64,000 nt of DNA from Billgrantia antri (GCF_019430905.1 NZ_JAHYCA010000001.1:543095-607094); one strand, 5' to 3'. Numbered from the stretch's first letter, positions 38,285-47,610 are shown. Translations and numbers: made by a program. Notes: generated by a model from the sequence alone, not told the origin.

Positions 38285-39216
38285 ACGAGACCCTCGCCGC
38301 TCACGCCGACCGTACCATCCAGGCCGGCTCGAAGAGCTTCGCCACCGCCGCCAAGCTGTTCGACCTCGCCACCCGTCGCAGCGCCGTGATGCTCTACGCC
38401 TGGTGCCGCCACTGCGACGACGTGGTGGACGGCCAGTCGTTGGGGTTTGCCGACGAGCCAAGCGACGCCCGCCATGGCATGGAAGGCCGTCAGCGCCTCG
38501 CCGAACTGCGCGACCTGACCCGCCGCGCCTACGCCGGGGAAGCGATGAGCGAACCTGCCTTCGCCGCCTTTCAGGACGTGATACAGCGACACGCCATCCC
38601 CGAGCGCTACCCGCTGGAGCATCTGGCGGGCTTCGCCATGGACGTCGACGAAACCCGCTACGTCAGCTTCGACGATACCCTGCGCTACTGCTACGGCGTG
38701 GCCGGTGTGGTGGGGATCATGATGGCGCACATCATGGGAGTGAAAGAGGAGGCGACGCTGGATCGCGCCTGCGACCTGGGCCTGGCCTTCCAACTGACCA
38801 ACATTGCCCGCGACATCGTGGAGGATGCCGGGATGAACCGCTGCTACCTGCCCGCCGAGTGGCTGCGCGAAGCCGGCATCCCCGAAGGCGAGGTCGCCGA
38901 CCCGGCGCACCGCCCCGCCCTGGCGAGACTGGCGGCGCGCCTGGTCGATGCCGCCGAGCCGTATTACGCCTCCGCACGCGGCGGGTTATCCGCCCTGCCG
39001 CTGCGCTCGGCCTGGGCGATCGCCACGGCCCACGGCGTGTACCGGGAGATAGGCATCAAGGTGAAGCGACGCGGCCCTCACGCCTGGGACAGGCGGGTCT
39101 CGACAGGCAAGGCCGAGAAGGTGAGGCTACTGGCCCAGGGCGCGAGAATGGCCGTCACGTCTCGCGGCGAGACGCCTGCCCCGCGTCCGGCGTCGCTGTG
39201 GCAGCGTCCTCGCTAG
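38281..39216 (+). CDS. crtB: Phytoene synthase
   Basis: A 311-aa squalene/phytoene synthase condensing two GGPP to phytoene. It has GSKSFATAAKLFD near the start, the first acidic motif CRHCDDVVD (about 41-49), YCYGVAGVVGIMM, and the second acidic motif LTNIARDIVEDAGMNRCYLP. The C-terminal 30 residues are Arg/Pro-rich and overlap the 3' end of the convergent crtZ by 62 bp. It ends the fni-crtXYIB operon. Confidence 0.95.
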   Translation: MNETLAAHADRTIQAGSKSFATAAKLFDLATRRSAVMLYAWCRHCDDVVDGQSLGFADEPSDARHGMEGRQRLAELRDLTRRAYAGEAMSEPAFAAFQDVIQRHAIPERYPLEHLAGFAMDVDETRYVSFDDTLRYCYGVAGVVGIMMAHIMGVKEEATLDRACDLGLAFQLTNIARDIVEDAGMNRCYLPAEWLREAGIPEGEVADPAHRPALARLAARLVDAAEPYYASARGGLSALPLRSAWAIATAHGVYREIGIKVKRRGPHAWDRRVSTGKAEKVRLLAQGARMAVTSRGETPAPRPASLWQRPR

Positions 39217-39706
39217 CCAGCGGCCCGCCATGCTGCTCGCGCAGCTGGCGCTTGAGCCTGGCGACCGGAGGCGCGAACAGAAAGCCGAACGACACGCAGC
39301 CCTCGCGGCCGCGCACGGCATGGTGCATCAGGTGGGCCTGGTAGAGCCGCTTGAGATAACCCCGGCGCGGCACGTAGCGAAACGGCCAGCGCTGGTGCAC
39401 CAGGCCATCGTGGGCGACGAAGTAAAGAAAGCCGTAGGCGGTCATGCCCGCCCCGATCCACTGCAACGGGTATTTCCCCGCGGTGCCCAGCGCGATCAGC
39501 ACGATGGCGATGCTGGCAAACACCACGGCGTAGAGATCGTTCTTCTCGAACCAGCCGCGTCGCTCGGGGGAACCGGGCGGCTCATGGTGCGACCGATGCC
39601 AGCCCCATCCCCAGCCGTGCATGATGTACTTGTGCGCAAACCAGGCGAACAGCTCCATGCCGACCACGGTCAGTACTACGATCAGGACGGGGGCGATCAC
39701 GCTCAT
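39155..39706 (-). CDS. crtZ: Beta-carotene hydroxylase
   Basis: A 183-aa membrane di-iron hydroxylase of the fatty-acid hydroxylase superfamily that adds the 3 and 3' hydroxyls to beta-carotene, giving zeaxanthin. All four histidine clusters are present: HKYIMH, HRSHH, HDGLVH and HLMHH, between hydrophobic helices. The ATG at 39704-39706 overlaps the stop of the upstream secreted-protein gene, with GGAGG 10-12 nt before it. crtZ on the opposite strand to crtB is the Pantoea arrangement. Confidence 0.93.
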   Translation of the reverse strand: MSVIAPVLIVVLTVVGMELFAWFAHKYIMHGWGWGWHRSHHEPPGSPERRGWFEKNDLYAVVFASIAIVLIALGTAGKYPLQWIGAGMTAYGFLYFVAHDGLVHQRWPFRYVPRRGYLKRLYQAHLMHHAVRGREGCVSFGFLFAPPVARLKRQLREQHGGPLASEDAATATPDAGQASRRET

Positions 39707-40170
39707 CTCGGCAACGCCTCCAGGGCCTGGCGCAAGGCCTCCGGCGAATCGAAAGTGCGCCGCTCCTCGACCACCAACCCCTCCAGGCCAAGCCACAATA
39801 CCTCGTCGCCCTGGCCGAGATGCGCCGGCGCCACCTTGCTATCGTAGTCGAGCAGAACACGGTAGGACGCCGAGCGCATCGCGGGCACCATCACCATGCG
39901 CGTGATCATCTTGGGCATTCGCGAGACATCGGCCACGTAAAGCGCCATGTTCGACTCGAGGAAACCCTCCGGCAGCCCCTCCAGTGCCTCGTTAACCACG
40001 TCGGCCGCCTTGCGGCTGCTGGCCACCAGCAGCAAGCGGGTGCCGGGGGCGATCATCACGTCATCGCCGAACTGATCCTCCAGCGTCCATGCCCTTACCC
40101 GCTCACCTTCCGACTGGGCCTGCACGGCAACGCTGCACAGCAGCAGAAGCAAGATGGCCAGGAGTCTCAT
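39703..40170 (-). CDS. Secreted protein of unknown function coupled to crtZ
   Basis: A 155-aa protein with a clear signal peptide (LLAILLLLLCSVAVQAQ, cleavage near residue 18). The mature part reads like a small alpha/beta thioredoxin-like fold (RLLLVASSRKAADVV, MALYVADVSRMP, VLLDYDSKVAP, EVLWLGLEGLVV) but has no CxxC pair. I do not recognise a named family. The ATG has a GAGGAGG site, and the stop overlaps the crtZ ATG by 4 bp (ATGA), so it is made with CrtZ. A role in carotenoid handling is possible but unproven. Confidence 0.8.
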   Translation of the reverse strand: MRLLAILLLLLCSVAVQAQSEGERVRAWTLEDQFGDDVMIAPGTRLLLVASSRKAADVVNEALEGLPEGFLESNMALYVADVSRMPKMITRMVMVPAMRSASYRVLLDYDSKVAPAHLGQGDEVLWLGLEGLVVEERRTFDSPEALRQALEALPR

Positions 40171-40362
40171 CGACGCCTCCTCATCAAGTTGACCGTCACG
40201 TCTACATGGTAACCCAGTGCCCGTCACTTGGCGCTCCAGGTATGAAAATCTCGTCGGCGCACAGGCGAGCCTGCATTTATCGCCTCGACGTTTTGCGGCA
40301 ACATAACCCGGCAGCGCCGTATGAATCGGCCCGTGATGGGCATAACCAACAGGGGAACAAGC

Positions 40363-43300
40363 ATGAGCGAGGTAACGCAGCTCGATCCATTGGCCTTTCC
40401 CCTGCACGGCAGCCGCCTGATCGAAGCCAGCGCTGGCACGGGCAAGACCTTCACCATCGCCCTGCTCTACGTGCGCCTGGTACTCGGCGCCCGCTCGGCC
40501 GACGACGATACCGCCTTCGAACGCCCGCTCACGCCGCCCGAGATCCTCGTCGTCACCTTTACCAACGCCGCCACCCAGGAGCTGCGCGAGCGGATACGTG
40601 CGCGGCTGGTGGAAGCTGCCAATGTCTTTCTCTCTCCCCAGGCGACCGGCACTGCCCAAGCTTCGGGAGCAGGATGTAGCGGAGGTCCTATGCCAGGGAT
40701 GGCATCGGTAGCGCCCAGGGATGGGTTCACAGCGCCTCCGCGAAATCCTGCTGACGAAGCGGCCCACCAGAGGCCTAACGCAGGATCATCCCTGACGCCA
40801 CAAGATCCGCTGCTCCTGGCCCTCCGCGATCAATACGATCCCGCCACCTGGCCCGCCTGCGCCCGACGCCTGCAGCTCGCCGCCGAATGGATGGACGAGG
40901 CCGCCGTCTCCACCATCCACAGCTGGTGCTACCGCATGCTGCGCGAGCACGCCTTCGACAGCGGCAGCCTTTTCTCGCTCGACCTGGAAAACGACCAGAC
41001 CGAGCTGGAACTCGAGGTGGTACGCGACTACTGGCGCAGCTTCTACTATCCGCTGAGCACCGACGAGCTGGGCAGCGTGGTACGCCACTGGAACACGCCC
41101 GAACAGCTCCACGCCGCCGTGCGCGGCCTGATGCCCGAAGCCGAAGCCCTCGACAAGGGCGCCCCGCCGCCGGAAGTCAGCGTAGCCAACGCTCAGCACG
41201 AGACCGCCGAGCGCCTGGCTCAGCTCAAGGCCCCCTGGCCCCAGTGGCTCGACGAGTGCGAGGCGCTGTTCGAAGAAGCCGCCCAGCAGAAGGCCTTCAA
41301 GGGCCAGAGCTTCAACGCCAAAAGCCGCGCCAACTGGCTCGGCGCCCTGCGTGAATGGTGCCAAGGCGAGGCCACCTGGCCCGGCCTGACCGATGCCGCC
41401 TGGAAGCGCCTCACGCCCCAGGGCATGGCCGATATCTGGCTCAAGGGCGAGCCGCCGGATCACCCGGCACTGGCCGCGCTGGAAAAGCTGCAGGACGAGC
41501 TCAACTCCCTGCCCGATCCCTACGCCGACCTGCTCACCCACGCCGTGCACTGGTGTCGCGCGCGCCTCGACCGCGAGCAGGAGCGCCGCGCCGAGATGGG
41601 CCCCAACGAGCTGCTCACCCATCTCGACCGGGCGCTCACCGGCCCCAATTGCGAGGCGCTCGGCGCACAGATCCGCCGCCAGTTCCCGGTCGCACTGGTC
41701 GACGAGTTCCAGGACACTGACCCGGTGCAGTACCGCATCTTCGACTGCGTCTACCGCATCCGCGAGAACCACCGTCAAAGCGGCGTCTTTCTGATCGGCG
41801 ACCCCAAGCAGGCGATCTACGCCTTCCGCGGCGCCGACATCTACACCTACCTGCGCGCCCGCCGCGACACCCAAGGCCGCCACGTCACCCTGGGCACCAA
41901 CTTCCGTTCCAGCCGCGAGATGGTCGAGGCGGTGAACCGCTGCTTCGCATTCGCCGAAGCGCACCCGCCCGGGGCCTTCCTGTTCAAGCAAAGCGATGGC
42001 AGCAATCCGGTTCCCTTTGTGGCGGTAGGCGCCAAAGGACGCAAGGACTCACTCACCCGCCAGGGCCAGCCGCTGCCGGCCATGACCCTGTGGCAGCTCG
42101 AGTGCGACGAACCGCTCTCCAAGACCGCCTACCACGGCGAGATGGCCGAGCGCTGCGCCTCCACCATGGTCGAGCTGCTCAACGAGGGGCTAAGCGGCCG
42201 CACCGGGTTTCAAGAAGAGGGAACGCTCAAGCCGCTCAAGCCCTCCGACATGGCGGTGCTGGTCAACGGCCTGGGGGAGGCGCGGGCGATCCGCCAGGCG
42301 CTGGCCCGGCGCGGGGTGAAGAGCGTCTACCTCTCGGACAAGGACAAGGTCTTCGCCTCGCCGGTCGCACGGGATCTCGACGCCTGGCTGCGCGCCTGCG
42401 CGGCGCCCGACGACGACAGGCTGCTGCGCACCGCCCTGGCCACCCCGGTGCTGGGGCTCGACATCGCCACGCTGGATAAGTTGAACGAGGACGAGCTGGC
42501 CTGGGAAGGCCGCGTGCTGCAGTTCCGCGACTACCACCGGCTGTGGCAACGCCAGGGCGTGCTGCCGCTGGTGCGCAAGATCATCCACGACTTCGACGTG
42601 GCACAGCGGCTGCTCTCCAGCGGCCCCGCCAGCGAGGGTGAGCGCTTCCTAACGGATCTGCTGCATTTGGGAGAACTCTTGCAACACGCCAGCCAGGAGC
42701 TCGACGGCGAACACGCGCTGATCCGCTTTCTCGCCGAGGCCATCGCCAACCCCGAGGGCCATGGCGACACCCACAAGCTGCGCCTGGAGAGCGACGCCGA
42801 CCTGGTGCAGGTCATCACCATTCACAAGTCGAAGGGGCTGGAGTACCCGCTGGTGTTCCTGCCCTTCATCTGCAGTCACCGCGCGACGAAAAAGGAAGAC
42901 TCGCCGCTGCGCTGGCACGACGCCGAGGGCCGCCTGCGCATCAGCCTGGAGGCCGACGAGGAGACCCTGGCCACCGTCGACCGCGAGCGCCTGGGCGAGG
43001 ACCTGCGCAAGCTCTACGTGGCGCTGACCCGCGCGCGCCACGCCACCTGGCTCGGCATGGCGCCGCTCAAGGGCGGCGAAGGCAGCGCCATCGGCCAGCT
43101 GCTGGCCAACGGCGACCTGCTCGGCCCCACTGGATTCAGCGAAGCGCTCGCACGACTCAAGGGCGACTGCGCCACCATCGAGATCACCCCGGCGCCGCCC
43201 GCTCACGCCCAGATCGTCTCCCTCGACCAGCGCGACGACGCCCTGGGCGAAGCGCGCATGCCCACGCGTCCCGCCCGCGAACACTGGTGGATCGCCAGCT

Positions 43301-44292
43301 ACTCGGCGCTGCGCCTCTCCGGCGAGATCGCCACCGTCGCATCGGCCAGCGCCCCAGTAAGGACTGACTCACCTGTTAAGCCCCATGACAGCGAAGCACC
43401 GCGAAGCGGCAGCCTACCGGAACCGGCCACCGCCATGGAAGCCACCGCGCTGGAGGTGCTGGAGGAGCCCCGCGACAGCGGTCAGAGCGAACCGTTGCCT
43501 TCCTTACATCGGTTCCCCCGAGGCCCCGGGCCCGGTACTTTCTTGCACGGGATTTTAGAATGGGCCGGCGAGCACGGCTTCGCCCGCGTGGCCCGCGACC
43601 CGGCCCTGCGCGAGGAGACCCTGGCGCGGCGCTGCCAGGTGCGCGGCTGGCAGCCGTGGCTGAACACCCTGCACGCCTGGTTCGGCACCCTGCTCGCCGC
43701 CCCGCTGCCGCTGCCCAACGGCGCGGGCAGCCTCAGGCTCGAAGCGTTGACGAGCTATCAGGTCGAGATGGAGTTCTGGTTCGCCTCGCGCCAGGTCGAC
43801 ACCCGTCGGCTGGACGCCCTCGTAAGTGCTTACACACTGGCAAGCCTGGATAACAGCCCGGGTGCCGGCCTGTCCCGCCCCGCGCTGGATGCCGACACCC
43901 TCAACGGCATGCTCAAGGGCTTCATCGACCTGGTGTTCGAGCATGAGGGGCGCTACTACGTGGCCGACTGGAAATCGAACCACCTGGGGCCGGACGACAG
44001 CGCCTACAGCCAGGAGGCCATGCGCCAGGCGGTGGCCGCCAAGCGCTACGACCTGCAGTACGCGCTCTACCTGCTGGCCCTGCACCGGCTGCTCAAGGCG
44101 CGCCTGCCGGACTACGACTACGACCGCCATATCGGCGGCTCGCTCACCGTCTTTCTCCGGGGCGCCAATGCGGAGAGCCGCGGCGTCCACGCCGAGCGCC
44201 CCCCGCGGGAGCTGATCGAAGCGCTGGACGCGCTGTTCCAGGGCGACGCCCGAGCGGCAGGCACCCACACCACCACGGAGGCGCCGGCATGA
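40363..44292 (+). CDS. recB: Exodeoxyribonuclease V, RecB subunit
   Basis: A 1309-aa RecB: a UvrD-like 3'-5' helicase with a C-terminal nuclease. Visible are the P-loop EASAGTGKT (21-29), helicase motifs LVDEFQDTDPVQYRIFD and LIGDPKQAIYAFRGAD, ITIHKSKGLEYPLVFLP and LYVALTRAR. The RecB nuclease core IDLVFEHEGRYYVADWKSNH lies near residue 1200. Residues 100-133 are encoded by a palindromic repeat inserted in frame between conserved helicase blocks, making this N-terminal region longer than usual. The ATG at 40363 follows AGGGGAA. The 192 bp upstream must hold its promoter, since recC lies 8.2 kb away. Confidence 0.96.
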   Translation: MSEVTQLDPLAFPLHGSRLIEASAGTGKTFTIALLYVRLVLGARSADDDTAFERPLTPPEILVVTFTNAATQELRERIRARLVEAANVFLSPQATGTAQASGAGCSGGPMPGMASVAPRDGFTAPPRNPADEAAHQRPNAGSSLTPQDPLLLALRDQYDPATWPACARRLQLAAEWMDEAAVSTIHSWCYRMLREHAFDSGSLFSLDLENDQTELELEVVRDYWRSFYYPLSTDELGSVVRHWNTPEQLHAAVRGLMPEAEALDKGAPPPEVSVANAQHETAERLAQLKAPWPQWLDECEALFEEAAQQKAFKGQSFNAKSRANWLGALREWCQGEATWPGLTDAAWKRLTPQGMADIWLKGEPPDHPALAALEKLQDELNSLPDPYADLLTHAVHWCRARLDREQERRAEMGPNELLTHLDRALTGPNCEALGAQIRRQFPVALVDEFQDTDPVQYRIFDCVYRIRENHRQSGVFLIGDPKQAIYAFRGADIYTYLRARRDTQGRHVTLGTNFRSSREMVEAVNRCFAFAEAHPPGAFLFKQSDGSNPVPFVAVGAKGRKDSLTRQGQPLPAMTLWQLECDEPLSKTAYHGEMAERCASTMVELLNEGLSGRTGFQEEGTLKPLKPSDMAVLVNGLGEARAIRQALARRGVKSVYLSDKDKVFASPVARDLDAWLRACAAPDDDRLLRTALATPVLGLDIATLDKLNEDELAWEGRVLQFRDYHRLWQRQGVLPLVRKIIHDFDVAQRLLSSGPASEGERFLTDLLHLGELLQHASQELDGEHALIRFLAEAIANPEGHGDTHKLRLESDADLVQVITIHKSKGLEYPLVFLPFICSHRATKKEDSPLRWHDAEGRLRISLEADEETLATVDRERLGEDLRKLYVALTRARHATWLGMAPLKGGEGSAIGQLLANGDLLGPTGFSEALARLKGDCATIEITPAPPAHAQIVSLDQRDDALGEARMPTRPAREHWWIASYSALRLSGEIATVASASAPVRTDSPVKPHDSEAPRSGSLPEPATAMEATALEVLEEPRDSGQSEPLPSLHRFPRGPGPGTFLHGILEWAGEHGFARVARDPALREETLARRCQVRGWQPWLNTLHAWFGTLLAAPLPLPNGAGSLRLEALTSYQVEMEFWFASRQVDTRRLDALVSAYTLASLDNSPGAGLSRPALDADTLNGMLKGFIDLVFEHEGRYYVADWKSNHLGPDDSAYSQEAMRQAVAAKRYDLQYALYLLALHRLLKARLPDYDYDRHIGGSLTVFLRGANAESRGVHAERPPRELIEALDALFQGDARAAGTHTTTEAPA
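40660..40760. repeat. Palindromic repeat element inside recB, translated in frame
   Basis: A 101-bp element with 30-bp terminal arms (40660-40689 and 40731-40760) that are inverted copies matching at 24 of 30 positions. Its centre holds two smaller hairpins, TGCCAGGGATGGCA (40691-40704) and CCCAGGGATGGG (40713-40724), sharing CCAGGGATGG 21 bp apart. The whole is open in the recB frame and encodes a Gly/Ala/Pro-rich segment (residues 100-133). It looks like a REP/MITE-class dispersed repeat; no second copy was found by eye in this window. Confidence 0.75.
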
Positions 44293-46646
44293 GCAAGCGC
44301 AGCAAGCACCACGACGACGCCACACCGGACCTGTTCGCCGATCTCGGTGAGGAACCCGCAGGCAGCCGCCAGGCAGCCGACGAGGGCGCCGAACCTGAAC
44401 CGCCCCAAGCCAAGCCGGAACCATCCCCAACCACGCTGGGCAACGTACAGGCCGCGCTCACTGACACCCAACCACTGTTCGCCCTGCTCGACCGCTGGGT
44501 GGAGCGCGGCTGGCTGCGCGCGCTGGATCGGGCGCTGGCGAGCTTCTTCCAGCGCGAGGTGAACGACGCCCCGCCCCTGCTGCTGCTCGCCGCGGCGCTG
44601 GCCAGCCATCAGCTTGGCCGCGGCCACGTGTGCCTCGATCTCGCCCAGACTCTCGCCGCCCCCGACCTGGCGCTCTCGCTGCCGCCGGAAGGCGACGACC
44701 TGAGCGACCCGCCACCGCTGCCAAGCGAGCTGCTGGCCGAGCTGGATCTCGCCACCTGGCGCGATGCGCTGCGCCATCACGCCCTGGTGGCGGACGGCAA
44801 CGAGCCGCCCGGCAACACCCCGCTGGTGCGCAGCGAGCGCGACGGCAACGTGCAGCTCTACCTGCGCCGCTACTGGCAGTACGAGCAGGACATTCGCGGC
44901 CTGATCGGCGCCCGGCTGACAGCCACCACCGACGCAGAAGCCGATACCGCCACCCTGGCCCGGGCGCTGGCGGCGCTCTTTACCCCGGGGCATGAACTCG
45001 ACTGGCAGCAGGCCGCCTGTGCCCTGGCCAGCCGCTCGCGCTTCGCCGTGATCACCGGCGGCCCCGGCACCGGCAAGACCACCACCGTGGTCAAGCTGCT
45101 CGCTTTGCTCCAGGCGCTGGCCCTGGGCGAAACCACACAACCCGGCGCCGGCGCCCCGCGCCCACTGCGCATTCGCCTGGCCGCCCCCACCGGCAAGGCC
45201 GCCGCCCGCCTCAACGAATCCATCGCCAAGCAGGTGCAGAACCTCTCGCTGGTGGAACTGGCCGCCGCCGTGGGCCAACAGGGTGTGGATATCTCAACCC
45301 TGCGCGACAGTATCCCGACGGAGGTCACCACGCTGCACCGCCTGCTGGGTTCACGACCGGATACCCGCCACTTCCGCCACCACGCCGGCAACCCGCTGGC
45401 GCTGGACGCCCTGGTGATCGACGAAGCCTCGATGGTGGATATCGAGATGATGGCCGCCGTGCTCACCGCCCTGCCGCCCAAGGCGCGGCTGATTCTGCTC
45501 GGCGACAAGGACCAGCTCGCCTCGGTGGAGGCCGGCGCCGTGCTCGGCGACCTGTGCCAGCGCGCCGAAGGCGGCCACTACACCCCGGCCACCTGCGACT
45601 GGCTGCAACGGGTGAACGGCACGCCGATACCCGAGCAATACCGCGACGAAACCGGCCAGCCGCTGGACCAGGCCATCGCCATGCTGCGGGTAAGCCACCG
45701 CTTCGATGCCAAGAGCGGCATCGGCCAGCTTGCCGAAGCGGTCAACCGCCCGCTAGGCAACGGCCAGGCTGAGAAGGAAGGGCAGAAAGAGAAGAAACGC
45801 GCCGTACGCGAGATTTTCCAGCAGGGCTATGCCGATATCGCCCGCCTCGCCCTGGCGGACGCCGACGACCCAGCGCTGGATCGCCTGGTGGTGAACGGCC
45901 ACCCGGCCGGATTCCTCAACAGCGGCGAAGGCCGCCACGACCGCCGTGGCGAGCCCATCGTCCCGCCCCGCGGCTACGCTCACTATCTGGAGGTGGTGCA
46001 GGCAGCGCGCCCCACCCAGCCCTACTTCGGCGAAGGCGAAGCGCGCCAGCCCTACGACGACTGGGCCCGCCAGGTACTCGCCGCCCACGGCCACTTTCAG
46101 TTGCTGTGTGCGCTGAGGAAAGGCCCCTGGGGAATCGAAGGCCTGAACCCGCGCATCGGCCGCGCCCTGCGCCGCGCCGGCTGGCTCAAGGCCAGCGACC
46201 TGGAGCTGGAGCAGGGCTGGTTCGAAGGCCGCCCGGTGCTCGTCACACGCAACGACTACGGCCTGGGGTTGATGAACGGCGATATCGGCATCACCCTCGC
46301 CGTGCCCGAAGCCCGCAGTGCCACCGACACACCCGGCCGTACCCTGCTGCGCGTAGCCTTCCCCGCCAGCGACGGCAGCGGCGACATCAAGTGGGTGCTG
46401 CCCAGCCGCCTGCAAGCGGTGGAAACCGTGTTCGCCATGACGGTACACAAATCCCAAGGCTCGGAATTCACCCACACCGCCCTGCTGCTCCCCGACGCCC
46501 CCAACCCCATCCTCACCCGCGAGCTGGTCTACACCGGCATCACCCGAGCAAGGGACTGGCTTACGCTGTTAGAGACGGGCCGCGGGATGCTGGATGAGGC
46601 GGTGACGAGGGAGGTGGTTAGAGTGAGTGGGCTGGGGAGGTTGTAA
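44289..46646 (+). CDS. recD: Exodeoxyribonuclease V, RecD subunit
   Basis: A 785-aa RecD, the 5'-3' SF1B helicase of RecBCD. The N-terminal RecB-interacting domain is preceded by about 50 polar Pro/Glu-rich residues. The ATPase core has the P-loop ITGGPGTGKTTTVVKLL near residue 258, LVIDEASMVDIEMM and LILLGDKDQLASVEAGAVLGDL (given in part as GDKDQLASVEAGAVLG). C-terminal motifs include TVHKSQGSEF and YTGITRARDWL. It overlaps recB by 4 bp (ATGA). A palindromic element 13 bp beyond the stop may also end the transcript. Confidence 0.96.
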   Translation: MSKRSKHHDDATPDLFADLGEEPAGSRQAADEGAEPEPPQAKPEPSPTTLGNVQAALTDTQPLFALLDRWVERGWLRALDRALASFFQREVNDAPPLLLLAAALASHQLGRGHVCLDLAQTLAAPDLALSLPPEGDDLSDPPPLPSELLAELDLATWRDALRHHALVADGNEPPGNTPLVRSERDGNVQLYLRRYWQYEQDIRGLIGARLTATTDAEADTATLARALAALFTPGHELDWQQAACALASRSRFAVITGGPGTGKTTTVVKLLALLQALALGETTQPGAGAPRPLRIRLAAPTGKAAARLNESIAKQVQNLSLVELAAAVGQQGVDISTLRDSIPTEVTTLHRLLGSRPDTRHFRHHAGNPLALDALVIDEASMVDIEMMAAVLTALPPKARLILLGDKDQLASVEAGAVLGDLCQRAEGGHYTPATCDWLQRVNGTPIPEQYRDETGQPLDQAIAMLRVSHRFDAKSGIGQLAEAVNRPLGNGQAEKEGQKEKKRAVREIFQQGYADIARLALADADDPALDRLVVNGHPAGFLNSGEGRHDRRGEPIVPPRGYAHYLEVVQAARPTQPYFGEGEARQPYDDWARQVLAAHGHFQLLCALRKGPWGIEGLNPRIGRALRRAGWLKASDLELEQGWFEGRPVLVTRNDYGLGLMNGDIGITLAVPEARSATDTPGRTLLRVAFPASDGSGDIKWVLPSRLQAVETVFAMTVHKSQGSEFTHTALLLPDAPNPILTRELVYTGITRARDWLTLLETGRGMLDEAVTREVVRVSGLGRL

Positions 46647-46659
46647 TAACGCAGCCACA

Positions 46660-46805
46660 CTAGGCTCTGTTGAAAACTGGCTACGCTCGGTCATACGGCG
46701 TTAAAAATCGGCTCAAGGTACTCATTTACACCCCGTAAACTCCGCCCTTTCGCCGATTTTTGCCTTGTCTGGCCTTCGCTCGCCGACTTTTCAGACAGAG
46801 CCTAG
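46660..46805. mobile_element. MITE-like palindromic element
   Basis: A 146-bp non-coding element. The ends are perfect 11-bp inverted repeats, CTAGGCTCTGT (46660-46670) and ACAGAGCCTAG (46795-46805). The interior is an imperfect long palindrome with AAAAATCGGC and GCCGATTTTT arms and a TTTAC-N5-GTAAA apex. The outer CTAG may be target-site duplication, which would fit IS5-type insertion, but TA cannot be excluded. No transposase is encoded, so it would need one supplied in trans. Confidence 0.75.
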
Positions 46806-46854
46806 GGTTATCTGGAAATCGACATGTATAGTTATCCAAGCAAGGGAGCTGCAA

Positions 46855-47610
46855 ATGAAGCATTACAGAAAAATCGAACATGTGAGACGCCACGGGCTTT
46901 CCCTGCTGGCTAGGCTGGGCCGCTACGAGTTGGCAGTGCTGCTGTGTGTCTCGGTTCTTTCCGGTGGGGTCTGGGGGTTCATCGAGCTGGCCGATGCCGT
47001 CACCGAGGGAGAGACCCAGAGCATCGACGAGACCCTACTGCTCTCCCTGCGCAACGCTGCCGATCACACCGATCCGCTCGGCCCGGGCTGGGTCGAGGAA
47101 ATGGGGCGAGACTTTACCGCGCTCGGTGGGGTCGGCGTGCTGGTCGTGATCACCCTGGGCGCCCTGGGCTACCTGCTGCTCGCCCGGCACTATCGCGCGG
47201 CGCTCTTTGCCTCGGTCGCGGTGCCCGGCGGCATATTGCTCAGCACGCTGATGAAGATGGGCTTCGATCGTCCACGGCCCGATCTCGTGCCGCATGAAGC
47301 CATGGTCTACACCGCGAGCTTTCCCAGCGGCCACTCGATGATGTCTGCCGTCACCTATCTCACCCTGGCCGCCCTGCTCATCCGGGTACAGCCGGCGCTG
47401 AGGCTGAAGGCCTACCTGCTGATACTGGCGATACTGCTCACCCTGCTGGTGGGCATCAGCCGTGTCTACCTCGGCGTGCACTGGCCGACGGATGTACTCG
47501 CCGGCTGGACCGCCGGAGCGGCCTGGGCCGCACTGTGCTGGCTGGTGATGCGCTGGTTGCAGCGGCGCGGGCAGGTAGAGACAGAGGAGAGTCAGCCGGG
47601 CACCGAGTAG
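46855..47610 (+). CDS. PAP2-family membrane phosphatase
   Basis: A 251-aa integral membrane phosphatase of the PAP2 superfamily (PgpB-like). All three catalytic motifs are present: KMGFDRPRP, SFPSGHSM and SRVYLGVHWPTD, set between about six hydrophobic helices. Likely substrates are lipid phosphates such as undecaprenyl diphosphate or phosphatidylglycerophosphate. The ATG at 46855 has an AAGGGAG site. It starts 49 bp after the MITE-like element and marks the last ordinary chromosomal gene before the AT-richer island. Confidence 0.9.
   Translation: MKHYRKIEHVRRHGLSLLARLGRYELAVLLCVSVLSGGVWGFIELADAVTEGETQSIDETLLLSLRNAADHTDPLGPGWVEEMGRDFTALGGVGVLVVITLGALGYLLLARHYRAALFASVAVPGGILLSTLMKMGFDRPRPDLVPHEAMVYTASFPSGHSMMSAVTYLTLAALLIRVQPALRLKAYLLILAILLTLLVGISRVYLGVHWPTDVLAGWTAGAAWAALCWLVMRWLQRRGQVETEESQPGTE

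Noticed and set aside
43340..43500. Low-complexity recB stretch before the nuclease domain as a second inserted element
   Set aside because: This is the normal variable linker position in RecB and shows no palindrome.
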